Below are positions 58,949 through 64,000 of a stretch of DNA of 64,000 bases, one piece after another (positions within the stretch are counted from its first letter, which is position 1; each line of letters starts with the position of its first letter). The notes below the pieces were generated by a model. It had not been told where the DNA came from. It did not search any database and saw only the letters and a program-made list of their open reading frames with translations. The position numbers and the translations under genes are program-made. Source of the stretch: an uncultured Eubacteriales bacterium (GTDB lineage: Bacteria > Bacillota > Clostridia > Oscillospirales > Oscillospiraceae); contig URAM01000003.1 in assembly GCA_900545815.1 (NCBI GenBank), positions 62,001 through 126,000 of the forward strand, read 5' to 3'.

Positions 58949-60102
58949 ACCGGATACCCGATCTCTTTCTCCATCAGCCGCAGCGGAACTGCGCTGTCCG
59001 CAGCTGGCCCGATGTCGGTGAACCCGTTGCGCAGATAAAACCGCTGGGCTAGGTCATTGTCCGGACTGCACCGCAGGCGGAGCTTGGTGCGTCCCATGGG
59101 ACGGAAGGTGGACACAGCCTGGCCAATGAGCTGGATACCCAAGCCGTGATGGCGGAATTTTTGGTTCATATAGTAAAAGGGAATGTATCCGGCGTTGGCT
59201 TCTGCGTATCGTTCCAAGTCCATTTGCAGCAGCCCTGCGATCTCCTCCCCATTCATGGCCACCATGACCGCTTTGGCGTCCGCTTCACTGGACGCCTTCG
59301 CCGCCTGATAGAACTGCTCCATGGGGCAAGGCTCGTCACCGTGGACGCCGATCCAAGCCTCCCGACGGTAGTGCTCATACAACTCCCGCTCCGCCGTCGG
59401 TTCCCAAGGACGATACCAGATATTCTGGTTCTCAATGGCTGCCTTCTCCTTGGGTTCCCGCCACCAGGTCTGTTTGCCCAGGGTGGACAGTTCCGGTGTC
59501 AGGTGCGCGCCGTCCCCGTAGAAGATCACCTTGGCCTGTTCCCCCTCGATCTCCACACAGCTAACCGCTGTGTTATCGCTGGGGATCATGTTGTGCATCT
59601 CCTCCAAAGGGCGGCCATAGAAGGCGTTCACCGCCGTCCGGATGGCCTCCCCGTGGCTGACGCAGGCGATGGTCTTACCATCGTTGGCTGCCGCCAGCCG
59701 GTAATAGGTGGCCACCACCCGCTCTCGCAGCTCTTGAAAGCTCTCACCGCCCATGGAGGTGTAGTGGGTGTTTCCGCCGGAGAAATAGGCCATCTGCTCC
59801 GGATATTTCCGTGCCGCACCGCCCCAGGTGTCGTCCTCCCAATCCCCCATGGAGATCTCTCGCAGCCCCGGTTCCAGCTGCAAGGGCAGCCCCTTGGGCA
59901 GATAGAGGGCTTTGGCAGTGGTCTGGGTGCGGAACAGGTCGCTGGAATAGACCGCATCCAAGTGGATGTCCTGGAACCGTTTCTCCAGCGCTTGAATCTG
60001 CCGGTACCCTAAGGGGGTGACCAAGCTATCATATTGACCATGGATGCGCCGGTATAGATTTCCCTCCGCCTCCGCATGGCGGATGATGTAAATTCTGGTC
60101 AT
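58945..60102 (-). CDS. Fusion of histidine phosphatase and GNAT acetyltransferase
   Basis: Protein of 385 residues. Residues ~1-200 are a phosphoglycerate mutase-like histidine phosphatase (catalytic IYIIRHAEAEGN, YSSDLFRTQTTAKAL, CVSHGEAIR). Residues ~230-385 are a GNAT domain (GEEIAGLLQMDLERY, then FRHHGLGIQLIGQAVSTFRP as the acetyl-CoA loop, and RFYLRNGF). The frame is continuous. Stop and ygiQ start overlap by four bases. The two activities in one chain suggest sequential steps on one metabolite, not identified. Confidence 0.88.
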   Translation of the reverse strand: MTRIYIIRHAEAEGNLYRRIHGQYDSLVTPLGYRQIQALEKRFQDIHLDAVYSSDLFRTQTTAKALYLPKGLPLQLEPGLREISMGDWEDDTWGGAARKYPEQMAYFSGGNTHYTSMGGESFQELRERVVATYYRLAAANDGKTIACVSHGEAIRTAVNAFYGRPLEEMHNMIPSDNTAVSCVEIEGEQAKVIFYGDGAHLTPELSTLGKQTWWREPKEKAAIENQNIWYRPWEPTAERELYEHYRREAWIGVHGDEPCPMEQFYQAAKASSEADAKAVMVAMNGEEIAGLLQMDLERYAEANAGYIPFYYMNQKFRHHGLGIQLIGQAVSTFRPMGRTKLRLRCSPDNDLAQRFYLRNGFTDIGPAADSAVPLRLMEKEIGYPV

Positions 60103-60153
60103 AAAAACACTTCTTTTCTATCTCTGCTTCATTGACATAATGACAACGCTATT

Positions 60154-61071
60154 TTACCAAGGCAAGACGCCTCCGGTCAGCTCTGTGACCGATCTCAGCC
60201 CCTGCCGTTGGGCAATAGCCGCCAGCTCATCCCGCACCTGCAAGGGGGCGTAGGGATCAACAAAGTTCGCCGTCCCCACCGCCACAGCGGAAGCGCCGGC
60301 CAGCATCATCTCAGCGGCGTCTGCGCCGGTGGCAATGCCGCCCATTCCCAGCACAGGGATGCTGACCGTATTGGCCACCTCCCACACCATCCGCACGGCG
60401 ATGGGCAGGACAGCAGGGCCGGACAGGCCGCCGGTATTCATCTTCAAAATGGGACGGCGGGTGTTCACGTCAATCCGCATCCCACGGACAGTGTTGATAA
60501 GGGACACTGCATCCGCACCGGCAGATTCCACCGCCTTTGCAATGGCGGTGATGTCGGTGACATTGGGGGAGAGCTTGACCATGACCGGCACGGCGGAATG
60601 TTTCTTCGCCACCTCGGTCACTTCCGCGGTCATCTCCGGCACCACGCCGTACTGCAAGCCGCCGCATTTGACGTTGGGACAGGAGACGTTGACCTCGATC
60701 ATGTCCACCCCAGCATCGCTGAGCTTCTGGCACAGGATGCCGTACTCCTCCGGAGTGTTGCCAGAGATGTTGGCGATGATCTTCACGTCATGTTTCCGTA
60801 GTTCCGGCAGCTCTTGGGCGATAAATTCGTCCACGCCAGGGTTCTGAAGCCCCACGGAGTTCAGGATTCCCATGGGGGTTTCGGCCACACGAGGGGGTGG
60901 GTTACCCTCCCTTGGGGCAAGTGTAAGTCCTTTACAGCAAATGCCCCCAAGTTCACTCAGGTCGTAGAACTGACCGTATTCCCGACCAAACCCGTAGGTG
61001 CCAGAGGCCACTACAACGGGATTTTTCATTGATATACCAGCAAAATTCACCTGTTGGCGCACCTTATTCAT
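60154..61071 (-). CDS. pyrD: Dihydroorotate dehydrogenase B, catalytic subunit
   Basis: FMN TIM barrel of 305 residues oxidising dihydroorotate to orotate. Catalytic Cys lies in VNVSCPNVKCGGLQYG, the class 1B signature; FMN-binding segments include GTYGFGREY and GMGGIATGADAAEMM. It works with PyrK to pass electrons to NAD. Its start overlaps pyrK by eight bases. Confidence 0.96.
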   Translation of the reverse strand: MNKVRQQVNFAGISMKNPVVVASGTYGFGREYGQFYDLSELGGICCKGLTLAPREGNPPPRVAETPMGILNSVGLQNPGVDEFIAQELPELRKHDVKIIANISGNTPEEYGILCQKLSDAGVDMIEVNVSCPNVKCGGLQYGVVPEMTAEVTEVAKKHSAVPVMVKLSPNVTDITAIAKAVESAGADAVSLINTVRGMRIDVNTRRPILKMNTGGLSGPAVLPIAVRMVWEVANTVSIPVLGMGGIATGADAAEMMLAGASAVAVGTANFVDPYAPLQVRDELAAIAQRQGLRSVTELTGGVLPW

Positions 61072-61819
61072 CCCACTCTACCTCCTCACTTCGGAACACA
61101 GGGCCGTCCTTGCAAACCCGTCTGTAATGTCCTTTTACTTTACAGGAACAGGTCAAACAGGCGCCCAAGCCACAGGCCATCCGTTCCTCCAAAGAGACTT
61201 GACAACCACTCCCCTCCCCCGCCGTCACGGCGGAGATCGCCTTCAGCATAGGAGTGGGGCCACAGGCCAGCACAGTCAGGTTGGGATTTTCCCGCAGCAG
61301 CCGCTGCACCACCTGATCCACCCGACCGATTTCGCCGCAGGAGCCGTCCTCAGTGGTCACAGTGACGGGCACGCCTGCCGCCGCCAGCTCATCCGCCAGG
61401 ATGACGCCATCCTGGGAACGGAAGCCAAAGGCTGCCTGGCACCGGTTGCCCAGCAGGCGGGCTGCAAAGCACATAGGTGCGGTGCCGATGCCGCCGCCCA
61501 CCAGCAGAATGGGCTTGTCGCCGGACAGATCGAAGCCGTTGCCCAAGGGGCCCAGGACATCCAAGCGCTCTCCAACAGTTCGCTTTGCCAGCCAATCCGT
61601 CCCCGTCCCACGGACTTGAAAGACGATGCGCAGGTTGTCCTTCCAGGCATCGCAGATGGAGATGGGACGGCGAAGCAGGTGTCCTTCGCCGCAGCGGATG
61701 TGGACGAACTGTCCGGGCTGGGCAGCGCTTGCCATCTCTCCGGCATCCAATACCATAGAGAAGATATCCGCCGTCAGCGGTTTCATTTCTCGAATTTCAC
61801 ACTGTTTTTGAATGGGCAT
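61064..61819 (-). CDS. pyrK: Dihydroorotate dehydrogenase B, electron-transfer subunit
   Basis: Ferredoxin-NADP reductase-like protein of 251 residues. FAD motif RRPISI, NAD site GGGIGTAP, and 2Fe-2S cysteines in ACGLGACLTCSCKV plus a distal VCKDGP. The ATG at 61819 follows GGGGAG by 4 bases; the in-frame ATG at 61837 contains that site and is rejected. Confidence 0.95.
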   Translation of the reverse strand: MPIQKQCEIREMKPLTADIFSMVLDAGEMASAAQPGQFVHIRCGEGHLLRRPISICDAWKDNLRIVFQVRGTGTDWLAKRTVGERLDVLGPLGNGFDLSGDKPILLVGGGIGTAPMCFAARLLGNRCQAAFGFRSQDGVILADELAAAGVPVTVTTEDGSCGEIGRVDQVVQRLLRENPNLTVLACGPTPMLKAISAVTAGEGSGCQVSLEERMACGLGACLTCSCKVKGHYRRVCKDGPVFRSEEVEWDE

Positions 61820-61833
61820 TTTACTCCCCTTTC

Positions 61834-62763
61834 TCAATCACCGATGGTGGTATAAGCGCAGATGTCCTCCCGCATATCCAGCGCCGCCTGACGGGCGGCT
61901 TCCTGGTAGTCCAGACCGTTCTGACCGGTCTTTTTCCAAGCACACATAATCCCGCGGGAAGAATTTATGATGGCACCCTTGCCCCCTGCATGGAAGGCGT
62001 TGGCCACGTCCGCTGCCGTGCCGCCCTGGGCGCCGTAGCCAGGCACCAGGAAAAAGGTGTGGGGCATCTGCTGGCGCAGCTTGCGCAGATCCTCCGGATA
62101 GGTGGCGCCGGTGACGGCACCTACCCGACTGAAGCCGTACTGGGCACTGCGGCTCCCTTCGCCCCACTGCTCTACCAGGTCGCCCATGACCGTGTATACC
62201 TTCCGGCCATTGATCTCCCGATCCTGCAAATCCACAGCGGAGGGGTTAGAGGTGCGCACCAGCACGAACAAGCTCTTGTCCTCCGCTTCCGCCACGGTCA
62301 AGAAGGGTTTTACCGCATCGCTGCCCATGTAGCCGTTGACAGTCACGCAGTCGGCGTCAAACCCAGGCAAGGTCACATCTCCCACCACAGTCTTGCCCAG
62401 CCAGCCCTCGGCATAGGCGGTGGCGGTACTGCCGATGTCCCCTCGCTTGATGTCGGCGATGACGTAGAAGCCCTTTCCTTGGGCGTAACGGATGGTGCGT
62501 TCCAGCATCTCCATCCCCTCCCAGCCCAGGTTTTCGTAGTAGGCGGACTGGGGTTTCACGGCGGGGACGATGTCGCAGAGGGCATCCATGAGTCCACAGT
62601 TGAAGGTATAGATGGCTTCTGCCGCCGCCTTGCGGGTCTGCCCATATTGGGCGATTTTCTCCGCCTGAATGTGGGGCGGTACATAATCCCACCGGGCGTC
62701 CAAACCAGCCACGGTGGGGTTTTTCAGGTTCAAAATTCTATCTTGCAGTTTGTCAAAGGACAT
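61834..62763 (-). CDS. pyrF: Orotidine-5'-phosphate decarboxylase, long type
   Basis: Protein of 309 residues of the longer PyrF subfamily. The catalytic Asp-Lys array is IADIKRGDIGSTA, with PAVKPQSAYYE and FLVPGYGAQGGTA as phosphate-site segments. It makes UMP. ATG at 62763 (AAAGGA upstream) is preferred over in-frame ATGs at 62772 and 62790. The start overlaps pyrC by 11 bases. Confidence 0.95.
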   Translation of the reverse strand: MSFDKLQDRILNLKNPTVAGLDARWDYVPPHIQAEKIAQYGQTRKAAAEAIYTFNCGLMDALCDIVPAVKPQSAYYENLGWEGMEMLERTIRYAQGKGFYVIADIKRGDIGSTATAYAEGWLGKTVVGDVTLPGFDADCVTVNGYMGSDAVKPFLTVAEAEDKSLFVLVRTSNPSAVDLQDREINGRKVYTVMGDLVEQWGEGSRSAQYGFSRVGAVTGATYPEDLRKLRQQMPHTFFLVPGYGAQGGTAADVANAFHAGGKGAIINSSRGIMCAWKKTGQNGLDYQEAARQAALDMREDICAYTTIGD

Positions 62764-64000
62764 CGTTGTTCCCATCCTTTCTATCCTCATCTCGCCGATA
62801 AATGATCTTGCCTCCGGCGATGGTATAAGCGTTTCTCCCCTGCACTTCCATCCCGCCGAAGGGGGTGTTGCGCCCCTTGGAACGGAAGGTTTCCGGTTGA
62901 ATCGTCCATGTTTCGTCTAGCTGAAAGAGCACCAAATCTGCCCGTCCGCCAGGGGTGAGACCAGACCACTTCTGACCCAAAACCTTGGCCGGATTCATGC
63001 TCATTTTGGCAGCAATCTCCTCCAAGGTCAGGTATCCTCCATGGTACAGCTTGGTCAGCGTCAGCGCCAGCGCCGTCTCCAAACCCACCATGCCGCTGGG
63101 CGCTTCGGTCAGCCCCTTGGCCTTTTCCGCCGCTGTGTGGGGCGCATGGTCGGTGGCGATACAATCCAATGTGCCGTCCTGAAGGCCGGCCAAGATGGCC
63201 TCCACATCCGCCTGGGTGCGCAGGGGCGGATTGACCCGTGCCAGGGAGCCTTTTTTCAAAATGGCGTCCTGGGTCAGGGTGAAATACTGAGGGCAGGTTT
63301 CCGCCGTGACCGGTGCACCGTGAGCCTTCAGCTGGCGGATGATCTCCACGCTGCCAGCGGTGGAAATGTGGCAGAAGTGCAGGGGCACGCCGGTCTCCAA
63401 CGCCAGCATCCCATCCCGCATGACCATCAGTTCTTCCGCAATGGCGGGACGGCCGGGGATGCCCAGTTGCTTGGAGATTTTGCCCTCGTTGACGGCATAG
63501 TTCTGCACCATCTCCTTGTCCTCCTCGTGACAGAGGATGGTCATGCCCCAGGCGCTGGCTTGTTTCAGGGCTTCCCGCATAAGAGTTGCGCTCATGATGG
63601 GCACGCCATCGTCGGAGAGCGCCGCCGCACCGGCGGTTTTCAAGGCGGCAAAGTCATTTAACGTTTCCCCTTTTTGTCCCGCCGTCACCGCCGCAACGGG
63701 CAGGACGCGGACACCAGAACCCACTGTTTCCGCTCGCTCCAGCACATACTGCACCAGCTCCGGCGTGTCCACCACCGGTTTGGTGTTGGGCATACAGGCG
63801 ATGGCAGTAAAGCCGCCGGCGGCGGCGGCGGCAGTGCCGGTCTGGATATCCTCCTTCTCGGTCTGACCCGGGTCACGGAGGTGAACATGAGGGTCGATGA
63901 GCCCCGGCGCCACGCAAAGACCGGCGGCATCTACGCAGATGCAGTCCTCAGTCGGAGTGATGTGAGGAGCGATTTTTGCAATCGTTTCGTTTTCAATTAA
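62753..64000 (-). CDS. pyrC: Dihydroorotase, N-terminus beyond the right edge
   Basis: At least 415 residues of a class I dihydroorotase. Zinc ligands: PGLIDPHVHLRDPGQT (H-x-H), His in HFCHISTAGS, Asp in ATDHAPHT. The reading frame is open to the last base of the window and codes sensible protein (IENETIAKIAPHITPTED) before the H-x-H, so the true start lies outside; only about ten residues are missing by family length. It heads the pyrC-F-K-D set. Confidence 0.93.
   Translation of the reverse strand, partial: LIENETIAKIAPHITPTEDCICVDAAGLCVAPGLIDPHVHLRDPGQTEKEDIQTGTAAAAAGGFTAIACMPNTKPVVDTPELVQYVLERAETVGSGVRVLPVAAVTAGQKGETLNDFAALKTAGAAALSDDGVPIMSATLMREALKQASAWGMTILCHEEDKEMVQNYAVNEGKISKQLGIPGRPAIAEELMVMRDGMLALETGVPLHFCHISTAGSVEIIRQLKAHGAPVTAETCPQYFTLTQDAILKKGSLARVNPPLRTQADVEAILAGLQDGTLDCIATDHAPHTAAEKAKGLTEAPSGMVGLETALALTLTKLYHGGYLTLEEIAAKMSMNPAKVLGQKWSGLTPGGRADLVLFQLDETWTIQPETFRSKGRNTPFGGMEVQGRNAYTIAGGKIIYRRDEDRKDGNNDVL

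Noticed and set aside
1..64000. tRNA or rRNA genes, CRISPR arrays, insertion sequences, phage genes
   Set aside because: None was recognised. I saw no tandem direct-repeat array with spacers, no transposase or integrase motif, and no rRNA-like segment when reading both strands; short tRNA genes could be missed without a scanner.

Overview
The window looks like a chromosomal segment of a GC-rich, endospore-forming anaerobic member of the Clostridia, most like the gut Oscillospiraceae. The support is the SpoIIGA/sigma-E pair, a Gram-positive division and cell-wall (dcw) cluster led by mraZ, a class 1B PyrD/PyrK dihydroorotate dehydrogenase, oxygen-sensitive Fe-S flavoenzymes and radical SAM proteins. 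No rRNA, tRNA, CRISPR array, insertion sequence or phage module was seen. Taxonomy is an inference from gene content.

Left third (1-22.8 kb), accessory catabolism. An MFS transporter precedes the start of an iron-dependent alcohol dehydrogenase that runs off the left edge. Then come a GntP-like permease, a PucR-type regulator, a secreted esterase, a flavin/Fe-S ene-reductase, a leucine-rich-repeat protein, an orphan promoter-terminator unit that looks like a small RNA, and a second PucR-type regulator. That regulator is divergent from an operon of Fe-alcohol dehydrogenase, EutE/PduP-like CoA-acylating aldehyde dehydrogenase and MFS transporter. A second MFS gene is followed by a CoxD/CoxE-like AAA ATPase and VWA pair. 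A FldA/HadA-like CoA-transferase and a MATE exporter close the section.

Centre left (22.8-30.6 kb), the most interesting locus. A LysR regulator is divergent from an operon of two shikimate dehydrogenase paralogues (both resembling E. coli YdiB), a YdiN/YdiM-like MFS transporter, a shikimate kinase, a xylose-isomerase-like TIM barrel and a 2,4-dienoyl-CoA-reductase-like ene-reductase. I read this as a system for importing and metabolising plant hydroaromatic acids (quinate/shikimate), with a possible salvage branch and a possible reductive branch. The divergent promoter region carries two palindromes suited to the LysR protein.

Centre right (30.6-43.5 kb), dcw cluster on the minus strand: mraZ, rsmH, ftsL, a PASTA penicillin-binding protein, a short variant MurE-like ligase, mraY, ftsW, murG, murA, ftsQ, ftsZ. 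It lacks murF, murD, murC and ftsA. Three MraZ boxes lie just downstream of a good promoter, and ftsZ has its own promoter. A recQ C-terminal remnant lies beyond the ftsZ terminator.

Right third (43.5-64 kb), mostly housekeeping: a DUF4190-like protein with an atypical Lgt paralogue, a tautomerase, RarD, sigE/spoIIGA, a MATE exporter, a LysR/EamA divergent pair, DUF951-hisC-radical SAM, an S1 protein, rarA, a probable type I toxin-antitoxin locus with a strong antisense promoter, nth, ygiQ, a phosphatase-acetyltransferase fusion, and the pyrC-pyrF-pyrK-pyrD operon, whose pyrC start lies beyond the right edge.
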